Shown here: piece by piece, positions 8,155-17,350 of the stretch | How the letters are laid out: the number at the start of each line of letters is the position of its first letter | How positions within the stretch are numbered: the stretch's first letter is position 1 | Source of the DNA: G963663735 sp963663735 | Lineage (GTDB): Bacteria; Acidobacteriota; UBA6911; RPQK01; JAPXNP01 | Length of the DNA: 64,000 nucleotides | NCBI GenBank assembly: GCA_963663735.2 | Contig: CAXXHN010000002.1 | Location: 248,001 to 312,000 of the forward strand | Reading direction: 5' to 3' | Program-made: the position numbers and the translations under genes | Notes under the pieces: generated by a model | Databases searched by the model: none | What the model was told of the DNA's origin: nothing | What the model saw: only the letters and a program-made list of their open reading frames with translations

Positions 8155-9496
8155 CAGCCCCCATTGTTATTATAAGATCCTCCGGTCTGGCGGTCTTTGT
8201 GAGGTGTTCCACAACGGAATCACCTGAGGTGAAATATGTTACCGGTCTCTTTTTTTTAATCTCCAGGGCCAACCTCTCAGAGAGGTTTTCTTTTGCAGGA
8301 AGCTCTCCGGCCGCATAGATTGGCAGGAGTAGCAGTTCGTCCGGGCCTGTGAAAGAATCAGCCAGTTCATAGAGAAGATGTTCGGTACGGCTGTGGCGGT
8401 GTGGCTGGAAAATAAGAATCGTCCTCCTGCCTATTGTCTGAAATGCTTTCAGGGCAGCTTTTATTTCGGTAGGATGGTGAGCATAATCATCCATGACCCA
8501 GATACCTCTGGACTCACCCTTGAATTCCATTCTCCTTGACAGTCCTGTGAAAGAGTTAAGTGCTGACTGGATTGTGTTAAAGCTGACTCCCAGGAACAGG
8601 CTGATAGCTATGGCAGCCAGGGAGTTTAGTACATTTACTTCTCCGGGAACCCGAAGATCAATTTTCCCAAGCCGTCGGGATTCATTAAGAAGACAGAAAG
8701 AGGATCTGAGTCCATTGGTTTCGATTTCGACTGCTGAATAAAAGGCTCCTGGATTCAGTCCATAGGTTATCACCCTGGTCCTGACTTGAGGCAGGACCAT
8801 TTGCAGACCGGGATCATCCAGGCAGCATACCGCGGCTCCTTCCGCGTTTATTGAGTTCAAGTGCCTGAGGAAAGCGTCTTTAATATCGTCAATGTCCCGG
8901 TAGGTATTGAGGTGGTCTGAATCTATATTAGTAACGATACCGGCAAAAGGTTCATATTTAAGGAAACTGCGGTCACTTTCATCCGCTTCGGCAATGAAAA
9001 AGCGGCCTTTGCCAGCCAGGAAGCTTCCTCCCAGTCCAGGGATTTCAGCCCCGGCAACCAGGTAGGGAGATTCTCCCGCGGCTTCCATGATAGTGGCCAG
9101 CATTGCGGTTACAGTTGATTTGCCATGGGTGCCTGCTACTGTTATTCCGGTCCGGGACTGCATCATCAGGTTAAGTAGGTCTGATCGATGCAGCAGTGGA
9201 ATTCCCCTGCTGGCGGCCTCCAGTAATTCTGGATTATCAGGACTGACGGCCGAGGAATACACCACGGCTTCAGCATTTCCCAGATTGGTTCCTGAATGTC
9301 CTATGTGCACAATTATCCCTTTTCCGGCAAGCCGCCTGGTAACGCGGCTTGCGGAGATATCAGATCCAGACACTGACATGCCCTGGCCTAAAGCCATTTC
9401 AGCCAGGGAACTCATGCCTGAACCGCCGATTCCAACAAAATGAATGATTCCAATTTCTTTATCAGGTATTTTACCTGCCGGCACTGTCAGTCCCAC
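8105..9496 (-). CDS. murC: UDP-N-acetylmuramate--L-alanine ligase
   Basis: Adds L-alanine to UDP-MurNAc with ATP, the first amino-acid step of the peptidoglycan stem. The 463-residue protein begins with the Rossmann motif IHFVGIGGSGMSSLAEMA and has the Mur-ligase P-loop AGTHGKSTVTAML. Further motifs are EADESDRSF, NIDSDHLNTY and DDYAHHPTEI, the last being the MurC/MurD-type metal and substrate site. The start GTG shares one base with the murG stop (TAGTG), which indicates coupled translation. It is followed by ftsQ with a 50-bp overlap. Confidence 0.96.
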   Translation of the reverse strand: MGLTVPAGKIPDKEIGIIHFVGIGGSGMSSLAEMALGQGMSVSGSDISASRVTRRLAGKGIIVHIGHSGTNLGNAEAVVYSSAVSPDNPELLEAASRGIPLLHRSDLLNLMMQSRTGITVAGTHGKSTVTAMLATIMEAAGESPYLVAGAEIPGLGGSFLAGKGRFFIAEADESDRSFLKYEPFAGIVTNIDSDHLNTYRDIDDIKDAFLRHLNSINAEGAAVCCLDDPGLQMVLPQVRTRVITYGLNPGAFYSAVEIETNGLRSSFCLLNESRRLGKIDLRVPGEVNVLNSLAAIAISLFLGVSFNTIQSALNSFTGLSRRMEFKGESRGIWVMDDYAHHPTEIKAALKAFQTIGRRTILIFQPHRHSRTEHLLYELADSFTGPDELLLLPIYAAGELPAKENLSERLALEIKKKRPVTYFTSGDSVVEHLTKTARPEDLIITMGAGDVWKTGEAFLEKNNC

Positions 9497-10632
9497 TATT
9501 CTGTTGCCTCCCGGCTTACTATCCCTTGTTCTGTTTCATTGCCGCCGGGGGACACTACTCCCAGCAATTCGTTGATGAATTCAATTATCTTTTGGCAGCT
9601 GTCCGGCCTGGCCAGTTCTCTGGCTTTCAGAGCCATGTCCCTTAGTTGGTTTCTTCTCCTGGCCAGGGTATTCAGCTGTTCTGCCAGTTTTTCTCCGTTA
9701 AGTTCTTGTTGCCTAAGACAAATAGAAGCATGTCGGCGGGCAATGGCCATTGCATTTTTTTCCTGGTGATTGTCCGCAGCCTGGGGAAAGGGAATCAATA
9801 TTGAGGCTCTTCCAGCTGCAGCTACCTCGGCGACTGTACATGCTCCAGCCCGGGACAGTATAAGGTCACACCACCTGAATTTTTCAGGCATATCATTTAT
9901 ATATTCCGTAATCACTGCTCCCGTCCATTTATTGCTTTTGTATCCCTCCCGCACTTCGTACAGGTCCAGGGGCCCTGTCTGGTGGATAATGGAAAACTGG
10001 CCCGGAGTTAGAAAGGGAAGGGCTTCAACAACCAGCCTGTTAATGGGCCGGCTTCCCTGGCTGCCTCCGAAAATGAGAAGCCGCAATGGCCTGATTTCAT
10101 TGTCGCTGTCAACTGGAGCGGGAACCTGGTGGAATTCAGGGCGGACCGGTATTCCGGTGATTCTTTTTATTCCCCTGAGAAAGATTCCGCAATCATCCCA
10201 CGCCAAAGCGGTACCCTGGGCAAGGCGGGAAAGAAGCCTGTTTGTAAATCCGGGATAGGCATTAGGTTCAATCAGCATCACCGGTATTCGGAGAATCCTG
10301 CCAGCCAGGGCGAGGGGACCAGCCGAATAACCACCGACACTTACAATTATTGACGGGGAGAAACCGCGGACTATACGGAATGACCTGATAAGAGCCAGAG
10401 GAAGTTGGAGCAGGGTCATCGCGGTCCGAACCGGTCCCACATTTTTGAGACCCCCGATCCTGATGGTTTCCAGGCGGTATCCCAGTGCGGGGATAATCCG
10501 GTTTTCTATTCCTTTTTCACTGCCCGCAAAGCACACCTCTGTCGCGCTGTTTTGCCGCAGCAGCTCAGTTGCGACCGCAATTCCCATATAAACATGCCCA
10601 CCGGTGCCGCCGCCGGCAAAAAGCACCTTCAT
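9496..10632 (-). CDS. murG: UDP-GlcNAc--undecaprenyl-PP-MurNAc-pentapeptide GlcNAc transferase
   Basis: Converts lipid I to lipid II at the inner face of the cytoplasmic membrane (GT28 family). The 378-residue protein has the N-terminal glycine-rich loop FAGGGTGGHVYMGIAVATEL, a second loop VGGYSAGPLALA, and the donor-site region GGSQGSRPINRLV. The C-domain has RAGACTVAEVAAAGRASILIPFPQAADNHQ, which is diagnostic of MurG. Usually the first loop reads GGTGGHIFPAL; here VYMGI is a mild variant. The ATG overlaps the ftsW stop by four bases (ATGA) and the stop shares a base with the murC start. The C-terminal tail after LGVV is longer than usual. Confidence 0.96.
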   Translation of the reverse strand: MKVLFAGGGTGGHVYMGIAVATELLRQNSATEVCFAGSEKGIENRIIPALGYRLETIRIGGLKNVGPVRTAMTLLQLPLALIRSFRIVRGFSPSIIVSVGGYSAGPLALAGRILRIPVMLIEPNAYPGFTNRLLSRLAQGTALAWDDCGIFLRGIKRITGIPVRPEFHQVPAPVDSDNEIRPLRLLIFGGSQGSRPINRLVVEALPFLTPGQFSIIHQTGPLDLYEVREGYKSNKWTGAVITEYINDMPEKFRWCDLILSRAGACTVAEVAAAGRASILIPFPQAADNHQEKNAMAIARRHASICLRQQELNGEKLAEQLNTLARRRNQLRDMALKARELARPDSCQKIIEFINELLGVVSPGGNETEQGIVSREATE

Positions 10633-11846
10633 CTTGAATTTTCCTCCCAGGGGAGATCAGGCTGGCGGTAGGTCGGCTTGCTGAATCCGGTTGAATTTAT
10701 AATGACATCCGGGGAGTTGGAAGATACCTGGAAGTCTTTCGTTTTCTGGCAGTTGTTTCTGCTGACACGGACCTCCCTGGGAAAGCTGGAGATATTCAGA
10801 AGAATACCGGTTGCCAATAGCATCATAAGGATGGAGGAACCTCCGTAGGATATGAAGGGAAGGGGTAGGCCAGTAGTTGGGCAGAGGCTCAGGGCGACGC
10901 TCATGTTGAGGAAAGCCTGGAGCCCGATTATGGATGCCAGGCCGAGGCCCAGAAAAGTACCGAATACTGAATCAGAGTGATATCCGGCTCTCAGGCCCCT
11001 GAAAACAAAAATTATAAAGAAGGTCAGGACGATCAGGCATCCGACCAGCCCGGTTTCGTGTCCAATTGCTGAAAAAATGAAGTCAGTGTGGGCTTCAGGC
11101 AGGAACGCCAGTTTCTGGGCGCCTGAGGAAAAACCTTCCCCGGACAGTCCCCCGGAACCGATGGAAGTCAGGCTCTGGAATATGTGGTATCCGGCCCCTT
11201 GAGGATCAGCATCAGGGTCAAGGAAGGCCTTGATTCTCCTGGCCCTGTAGCCTTCACTTAAGGCCAGAAAAAAAATAGCTGAAGAGCCTGCTGCTATAGT
11301 GCCCAGAATCACCGGCATTCTGAGCCCGCCCAGGAAAACCATAACCAGGACAATCATCGCCATCAGGACTGCAGTGCTCAGGTCATTGCCAAGCAGGACC
11401 AGAATCGTCATTGCCGAAGCAAAGAAAAGGTAAACATAAACCAGGTACTTGCCTGTCTTTACCCTCTGTCCTGGCTTGTGGTAACTGGCCAGGAAATGAG
11501 CTGTCAGGATTATCAGTACTATTTTGGCAAATTCTGATGGCTGGAAAGTGTAACCCTTGATGTTAATCCACCTTCGCGCCCCGTTAACCGGGTCTGACAG
11601 GAGCAGAGGAAGCAGCAGCAGAACCACGCACAGGGAGGCCAGTAAAAAGACAACCACATCACGGTTGAATATGCGGTAATTGATCTTCATCGTTATACAT
11701 AACAAGGTTATGCCCAGGATGGCGGCAACCAGCTGCTTTACCAGGTAATCAATCGACGAAGCGTTGTAAACCACTACCAGGCCCATACCCAGGAGTACGG
11801 TGAGGCTAAGGATAATCCAGTGATCAAAAGGGATTCGTTTGTTCAT
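10629..11846 (-). CDS. ftsW: Septal peptidoglycan glycosyltransferase FtsW (SEDS family)
   Basis: Polymerises lipid II glycan at the septum together with the FtsI transpeptidase. The 405-residue, ten-helix protein shows GYTFQPSEFAKI, the HTDFIFSAIGHETGLVG segment and PTTGLPLPFISYGGSS, all SEDS signatures. Its place between murD and murG identifies it as FtsW and not RodA. ATGA overlaps occur at both ends (murD stop with its start, its stop with the murG start), so it is part of a tightly coupled block. The cytoplasmic C-terminal tail of about 45 residues is polar and poorly conserved. Confidence 0.95.
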   Translation of the reverse strand: MNKRIPFDHWIILSLTVLLGMGLVVVYNASSIDYLVKQLVAAILGITLLCITMKINYRIFNRDVVVFLLASLCVVLLLLPLLLSDPVNGARRWINIKGYTFQPSEFAKIVLIILTAHFLASYHKPGQRVKTGKYLVYVYLFFASAMTILVLLGNDLSTAVLMAMIVLVMVFLGGLRMPVILGTIAAGSSAIFFLALSEGYRARRIKAFLDPDADPQGAGYHIFQSLTSIGSGGLSGEGFSSGAQKLAFLPEAHTDFIFSAIGHETGLVGCLIVLTFFIIFVFRGLRAGYHSDSVFGTFLGLGLASIIGLQAFLNMSVALSLCPTTGLPLPFISYGGSSILMMLLATGILLNISSFPREVRVSRNNCQKTKDFQVSSNSPDVIINSTGFSKPTYRQPDLPWEENSR

Positions 11847-13243
11847 GCTGAAGCTTCCTCCGAAATTTTCTGCTGCCCGGGAGATTGCAGGGATAAAACC
11901 AGGGCTTTGAATATTTTCCCCCTGTGTTCAAAATTTTTAAACATGTCAAAGCTGGCACAGCCAGGAGACAGGAGAACCGTGTCACCGGATTCGGATAATC
12001 CGGCAGCGGCAGTCACAGCCTGCTCCAGACTGTTCACAGGGAGGATTGGGGCATAACCTTCCAGCTGGTTCCTGATTTTACCGGCTGTCACTCCCAGCAG
12101 GATCAGCCGCTTGACCCTTTCCTTGATTAATGGTCGCAGCCTTGCATAATCATCGCCTTTGTCAGATCCGCCCATTATGAGAATGATATTTCCAGGAATG
12201 GACTGAAGCGCCCTGGCTGTTGAATGAACTGTGGTCGACTTTGAGTCGTTGAAATAGTCCACCCCATCCAGCTTTTTTACGAATTCCAGCCGATGTTCAA
12301 CTCCCTTGAAATCCTTTACCGCTTCAGTCATTTTCCCGGTGTCGGCTCCTGCCAGGAATGAAGCAGCCAGGGCGGCAGCCGTGTTTTCCAGGCTATGCTC
12401 TCCCCTGAGACTGACGTCACTGGTTTTAAGAAGCTTTTTTTCAAAACCTTTCCACCTGACCCAGATAAAGCCCTGGTTTAGGAAAACCCCCTGTTCCAGG
12501 ATCCTGGAAATGCTGAAAGGAAACAGCTGTGACCGCAGCTGTCCGGCCTCCTGCATCAGTGACTCATCGTCAGCATTTATAACGGCAAATTCATTTTCAG
12601 ACTGGTTGAGGAAAATCCTGAATTTTGTTTTCCTGTAGTCTGCAAAATCAGGGTATCGGTCCAGGTGGTCGGGGGCGCAGTTAAGGAGCAGGGCAATATT
12701 ACAGGTGAAGTCCCTGGTTTTTTCCAATTGGAAAGAAGACAGTTCGGTGACAAAGATGGGGCTGCGCCCTTCCTGTGTCGCCTTCAGAACTGACTCGGAC
12801 AAAGCCGTTCCTATATTGCCGGTCACCTCGATATCAATTCCTGAAGCAGCCAGGAGAGCTCCGGTCAGCAGGGTCGTGGTGGTTTTGCCGTTTGTTCCGG
12901 TTATGCCCAGGATTTTTCCCTCCATAAGCAGGTAAGCCAGCTCAACTTCACCGATAACCTTAATCCCGGACGAAACCGCTTCTTCTATCCACTCCTGTTG
13001 TGGAGGTATTCCGGGGCTCAAAACTACCAGATCTGAATCAAGATAGTCAGTTTTGGCTGGTTTTCCCAGGCTGATTTTGACCTGACTGCTTATCCTGGCA
13101 AGATTTTCCCGTAAATCTTCCTCTGCCCTGGTGTCAGTAACGGTAACAATGGCCCCATGTGCTTCAGCCAGCCGTGCTGCCGCCACTCCGCTTCTGGCCA
13201 GGCCGGCGACCAGGACTCTTTTTCCGTTAAGTTTACGCTTCAT
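11843..13243 (-). CDS. murD: UDP-N-acetylmuramoyl-L-alanine--D-glutamate ligase
   Basis: Adds D-glutamate to UDP-MurNAc-L-Ala. The protein has an N-terminal Rossmann domain (RVLVAGLARSGVAAARLAEA), the P-loop GITGTNGKTTTTLL, the NCAPDHLDRYPDFADY motif, and the C-domain GVEHRLEFVKKLDGVDYFNDSKSTT that is specific for MurD. I chose the ATG at 13243 (MKRKLNGKRVLVAG, 466 residues). A TTG three codons upstream is also in frame, and neither has a clear ribosome site. The stop overlaps the ftsW start by four bases. mraY lies 37 bp upstream on the same strand. Confidence 0.95.
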   Translation of the reverse strand: MKRKLNGKRVLVAGLARSGVAAARLAEAHGAIVTVTDTRAEEDLRENLARISSQVKISLGKPAKTDYLDSDLVVLSPGIPPQQEWIEEAVSSGIKVIGEVELAYLLMEGKILGITGTNGKTTTTLLTGALLAASGIDIEVTGNIGTALSESVLKATQEGRSPIFVTELSSFQLEKTRDFTCNIALLLNCAPDHLDRYPDFADYRKTKFRIFLNQSENEFAVINADDESLMQEAGQLRSQLFPFSISRILEQGVFLNQGFIWVRWKGFEKKLLKTSDVSLRGEHSLENTAAALAASFLAGADTGKMTEAVKDFKGVEHRLEFVKKLDGVDYFNDSKSTTVHSTARALQSIPGNIILIMGGSDKGDDYARLRPLIKERVKRLILLGVTAGKIRNQLEGYAPILPVNSLEQAVTAAAGLSESGDTVLLSPGCASFDMFKNFEHRGKIFKALVLSLQSPGQQKISEEASA

Positions 13244-13280
13244 CAGTTGCAAGAGAATAACCTTTATTAACCTGAATAAA

Positions 13281-14393
13281 TCAACGCAGTTTAAGTGTGG
13301 TCAGGCTGAAGAGCGCCGCAATAATTGCGGCAATCCAGAGCCTAATCACTACCTTGGATTCATCCCATCCAGACAGTTCAAAATGATGGTGCATGGGAGC
13401 CATCTTGAAAATACGCTTTCCCCTCAGCTTGAATGAGCCAACCTGCAGGATTACTGAAAGGGCTTCCATAACAAAAATACTGCCAATGAAGAAAAGCATG
13501 AATTCCTGCTTGATCAGGATTGCTACTGTTCCGATCGCGCCTCCCAGCGACATTGATCCCACATCACCCATGAAAACTTCGGCCGGATGGCAGTTATACC
13601 AGAGAAAACCCAGGGCGGCCCCGGCCATTGAACCGCAAAAAATTGCCAGTTCACTGGCGTAGACATTTTTGATAAGTCCGAGGTATTCGGCAAAGGTCGC
13701 ATGTCCGGTTACATAGGTCAGGGCCGTCAGGGCAGTGGCTGCTATGACCACGAGTCCTGCTGCCAGGCCGTCCAGGCCATCCGACAGGTTTACAGCGTTG
13801 CTGCTGCTGACAAGGATTATGATCACGAAGATGATTAACGGGATGAATGTAGACACCCCGATGAAGACCAGGTCCAGATCAGGAGTAAAATTTTTGAAGA
13901 AGGGGACACTGAGCCTGGTGCTGAAAAGCCCAACTTTGCTCAGCCAGATGAGTCCCAGGGCAACTCCCAGGGAGAATACGGCCTGTATGGCAATCTTCTG
14001 CCCGGCAGTCAGGCCCAGGGAGCGCTTTTTAGCCACCTTGAAATAATCATCTATGAAGCCGATGGCCCCAAAAAAGAGGAGAGAGAGAAGGGCAATCCAG
14101 ATATACCAGTTTGTCAGGTCTGCCCAAAGCAGGGTAGGGATGACAATACTCACCAGTATCAGGATTCCTCCCATGGTCGGTGTTCCTGATTTTTTCTGGT
14201 GCCCGGAAGGCCCATCTTCCCTGATCTGCTGTCCTATCTGGAATTTTTTGAGCCAGGCGATGAGAGGCGGCCCCAGCAGAAGGCAGAGCAGCAGTGCTGT
14301 TATGGAAGCATAAGCTGTTCGAAATGTAATGTAACGTACTACGTTAAATACCGAAAAGTGCCCATGAAATGAATATAAAAGGTAATAAAGCAT
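13281..14393 (-). CDS. mraY: Phospho-N-acetylmuramoyl-pentapeptide transferase
   Basis: Integral membrane enzyme that makes lipid I from undecaprenyl phosphate and UDP-MurNAc-pentapeptide. The 370 residues hold about ten helices. Visible motifs are GTPTMGGILI, the Asp-rich FIDDYFKVAKKRS, SSNAVNLSDGLDGLAAG, FMGDVGSMSLGGAIG and the MAPMHHHFELSGW triple-histidine segment, all typical of MraY. Its start codon shares one base with the murF stop (TAATG), so the two are probably translationally coupled. Confidence 0.97.
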   Translation of the reverse strand: MLYYLLYSFHGHFSVFNVVRYITFRTAYASITALLLCLLLGPPLIAWLKKFQIGQQIREDGPSGHQKKSGTPTMGGILILVSIVIPTLLWADLTNWYIWIALLSLLFFGAIGFIDDYFKVAKKRSLGLTAGQKIAIQAVFSLGVALGLIWLSKVGLFSTRLSVPFFKNFTPDLDLVFIGVSTFIPLIIFVIIILVSSSNAVNLSDGLDGLAAGLVVIAATALTALTYVTGHATFAEYLGLIKNVYASELAIFCGSMAGAALGFLWYNCHPAEVFMGDVGSMSLGGAIGTVAILIKQEFMLFFIGSIFVMEALSVILQVGSFKLRGKRIFKMAPMHHHFELSGWDESKVVIRLWIAAIIAALFSLTTLKLR

Positions 14394-15847
14394 TACTTTT
14401 CTTCCCTCAGGCGTGAAATTATTTTTTCCATTTTGACGCCTCTTGAGCCTTTGACAATAACCAGGTCGCCTTTCCGGATATATTGCCTGACCGGTTCTGA
14501 TGCTTCTGCGGAACTGGCGAATGAGAAAATATTATCAGTCGGCATACCTTGGCTGGAGGCTCCACGGCTGATCATCAGGGCTTCCTCTCCCACGGTAAAC
14601 AAAGCGTCAGCGCCTGACTCAGCTGCTTTCAGGCCGCAGGATTCATGCAGTTCAGCAGACTGGCTTCCCAATTCCAGCATATCTCCAAGGACCAGGACTA
14701 TCCTGGTGAAACTACCGAGGCCCTTGATGGATTCAAGCAGAGAATTAAGGGCCGCCGGGTTGGAATTGTATGAATCATCCCAGATGGTAAATCCCCCGGT
14801 TTTAAAAATCTGTCCTCTTTTGCCGGGAACCTCCAAGCGGGAGGAAACAGAGGCAAGAACCGCGGCGGTCAAACCATGTTCCAGTGTAGCCGCAACGGCA
14901 GCGGCAAGATTCAGGGCTCCTGCCTTTCCGGTTGATCTGAGGATGATCGGGACTGTTTTCTTCCAGGCGGCAATGGTCAGGTTGAAACTGGTCGAGTTAA
15001 TATCCCTGATTTCAAGGCCGCTGATTTTCACATCAGCAGAGTCGGAAAATCCGAACGATCTTTTTCGTCCCTTGAATCCCCCGGCCAGTCTGGACAAGAG
15101 CTCATCATCACGGTTGTAAACAAACAGTCCCTGGGGATGCAGGTTTTCCAGGATTTCGGCTTTCGCTTCCGCAATTTTATTAAGGCTCGCAAAAAACTCC
15201 AGGTGGACAGGAGCAATGTTGGTTATAACCGCCGTGTCAGGCAGACAAATCCCTGCCAGGAGCCTGATCTCACCGGGGTGGTTCATTCCGAGTTCCACGA
15301 CTGAAACCCTGTGATTATTTTCCAGGCTCATCAGGCAAAGCGGAAGGCCTATGTGATTGTTGAAGTTGCCGCTGGTAGAGTGCACAGGCCCTACTTCTTC
15401 AAGCAGGCTGGCTGCATAATGCCGGGTAGTGGTTTTTCCCATGCTTCCGGTTATGCCAATGAGATGGCCGCCCCATTGGCATCGAATCTCCCGGGCCAGG
15501 TCCTGCAGCGCCCTGGTTGTGTCAGTGACTTGCAGGAAAGGGATTGTGGCATTTCCATCGAACAGGTTTTTATTCCAGATTCTGTCAGTGCGCAGGGTTG
15601 TGAATTTGCCGGAAGCCAGAGATGCGATATCAGAAAGAATCACTGCTCCGGGCGCTCCAGTAATGACTTCGGGCAGAAAACGATGCCCGTTCTGTTTCTC
15701 TCCGACAATAGCGAAGAATGCCTGTCCCGGAGTCGTTGTCCTGGAATCAATGGATACAGACGGCATCTGTTTGTTTGTGTCAGCCCCGGGATTGAGGAGC
15801 CTGGCCTTCATACACAGCATTGCCTGCCTGACTGTCATTGGGAGCAT
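14393..15847 (-). CDS. murF: UDP-N-acetylmuramoyl-tripeptide--D-alanyl-D-alanine ligase
   Basis: Adds D-Ala-D-Ala to complete the UDP-MurNAc-pentapeptide. The 484 residues include the Mur-ligase P-loop GITGSMGKTTTRHYA, STSGNFNNHIGLPL, VVELGMNHPGEI (the MurF form) and DDSYNSNPAALNSLL. The ATG at 15847 has AAGGAG six bases upstream and overlaps the murE stop by 13 bp. A second ATG at 15838 forms an ATGA overlap but lies too far from the ribosome site. Substrate D-Ala-D-Ala must come from a ddl gene elsewhere, as none is present in this cluster. Confidence 0.96.
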   Translation of the reverse strand: MLPMTVRQAMLCMKARLLNPGADTNKQMPSVSIDSRTTTPGQAFFAIVGEKQNGHRFLPEVITGAPGAVILSDIASLASGKFTTLRTDRIWNKNLFDGNATIPFLQVTDTTRALQDLAREIRCQWGGHLIGITGSMGKTTTRHYAASLLEEVGPVHSTSGNFNNHIGLPLCLMSLENNHRVSVVELGMNHPGEIRLLAGICLPDTAVITNIAPVHLEFFASLNKIAEAKAEILENLHPQGLFVYNRDDELLSRLAGGFKGRKRSFGFSDSADVKISGLEIRDINSTSFNLTIAAWKKTVPIILRSTGKAGALNLAAAVAATLEHGLTAAVLASVSSRLEVPGKRGQIFKTGGFTIWDDSYNSNPAALNSLLESIKGLGSFTRIVLVLGDMLELGSQSAELHESCGLKAAESGADALFTVGEEALMISRGASSQGMPTDNIFSFASSAEASEPVRQYIRKGDLVIVKGSRGVKMEKIISRLREEK

Positions 15848-17304
15848 AATATCTCCTTTACAATCAGCTCTTCATTAAAAGGAATTTTCCCTGTTCCCAG
15901 TATCTGGTAATCCTCGTGGCCTTTTCCGGCCAGCAAAACCAGATCTCCGGCTTCCGCGATTTCCAAAGCCCTGGTTATGGCAGATCTCCGGTCAGTTATT
16001 ACCTCCCATTCCCGGTCGCTGATATAATCAGTGATGCCCCTTGTCATATCTTCTATGATTTTTTCAGGATCTTCTGTCCTGGGATTGTCAGAAGTAATGA
16101 TTGCTATGTCGGAGTTGGATACCCCGATCCTGGCCATCTCGGGCCGTTTGGATTTATCCCGGTCGCCTCCACATCCGAATACGCAGATGACCCGGCGGTC
16201 ACAAACGCTTCGGGCCAGTTTCAATACATTCTTCAGTGCATCCGGGGTGTGGGCATAATCAAGGACAACTGACCAGGGCAGGTCCAGGTCAAGCCGCTGG
16301 AATCTACCCGGAACGGTTTGCAGGGACTTTATTCCATACAGGGCCTGCTCCGGAGAAATATCCTGAGCCAGGGCGGCCCCGAAAGCGGCCATGATATTGT
16401 AAATGTTGTGTTTGCCGCAGAGTGTGCTCTCAACTGCGTGCCGCCCCCAAGGCGTTTCCAACTGCATTGAAATGCCTTTAATACCTGAATCAATGGAAGA
16501 CGGGAAGATGTCAGCACTGGAAGTCAGACCGTAAGTGAACACACTGACCGGGATTATTCCGGCCAGGCGTTCGCCGAAGGGATCGTCCCGGTTCACTACC
16601 GCGTTTTGCAGCCCCTGGTTATATGAAGGTTCAAAGAGCAGGCTCTTTACCGAAAAGTATTCCTCCATGGTTTTGTGGAAATCCAGGTGATCAGTTGTAA
16701 GGTTGGTGAATACAGCTGTTGGGAAAAGCATGCCGTAAACCCGGTCAAATGCCAGGGCGTGGGAAGATACTTCCATTACCCCGTGCTGTATGCCCATTTT
16801 TATTGCCCGCTCCAGGAGCAGGTGAAGGTCTATTGATTCGGGGGTGGTAAGGCCGGCTTCCTCCCGCAGGGAGCCGAGTGATGTTTTCACTGTTCCCAGA
16901 AGCAGGGAAGGACTCTTCCTGGAAAAAATATTGTCCAGGATATGGGCGACGGTTGTTTTTCCATTGGTGCCGGTTATTCCGGTGAGCCTGATCCTGCGGG
17001 AAGGGTATCCCAACAGGTGGTCAGAACAGGATGCCATCACCTTTCGGATTGATTTTACCTGGATCCATGGTATCGGGATTTTGCTTGGCTCCGGCTCTTC
17101 GGACACTACAGCTGAAGCGCCTTTTCTGATTGCTTCTGGAATAAATATAGAGCCGTCTGAAACCAGGCCCTTTATGGCAAAAAAAAGTGCACCTTCTGAG
17201 ACTTTTCGAGAATCACAGGCCACAGAAGTGATATCAGGGTCCCCTGAAGCAGAATGGATTATCCATTCCTTGGGCAAAGGTTGCAAAAGCTGTGTCAGGT
17301 TCAT
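15835..17304 (-). CDS. murE: UDP-MurNAc-L-Ala-D-Glu--meso-2,6-diaminopimelate ligase
   Basis: Adds the third stem residue in peptidoglycan synthesis. The 489-residue protein has the P-loop GITGTNGKTTVAHIL, the segment FTNLTTDHLDFH and VVLDYAHTPDALKNVL. Near residue 405 it carries DNPRTEDP. The DNPR sequence is the known specificity signature for meso-diaminopimelate (lysine-adding MurE has a different sequence), so the organism very probably has mDAP-type, Gram-negative-style peptidoglycan. It lies 46 bp after ftsI and overlaps murF by 13 bp. Confidence 0.96.
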   Translation of the reverse strand: MNLTQLLQPLPKEWIIHSASGDPDITSVACDSRKVSEGALFFAIKGLVSDGSIFIPEAIRKGASAVVSEEPEPSKIPIPWIQVKSIRKVMASCSDHLLGYPSRRIRLTGITGTNGKTTVAHILDNIFSRKSPSLLLGTVKTSLGSLREEAGLTTPESIDLHLLLERAIKMGIQHGVMEVSSHALAFDRVYGMLFPTAVFTNLTTDHLDFHKTMEEYFSVKSLLFEPSYNQGLQNAVVNRDDPFGERLAGIIPVSVFTYGLTSSADIFPSSIDSGIKGISMQLETPWGRHAVESTLCGKHNIYNIMAAFGAALAQDISPEQALYGIKSLQTVPGRFQRLDLDLPWSVVLDYAHTPDALKNVLKLARSVCDRRVICVFGCGGDRDKSKRPEMARIGVSNSDIAIITSDNPRTEDPEKIIEDMTRGITDYISDREWEVITDRRSAITRALEIAEAGDLVLLAGKGHEDYQILGTGKIPFNEELIVKEILCSQ

Positions 17305-17350
17305 AATCTATTCCAGGGCTTCTTCCAGTAATATTCATTTCGGCTATGGG

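Noticed and set aside
14433..15910. Long plus-strand frames opposite murF
   Set aside because: They lie wholly against a conserved gene and show no protein motif.
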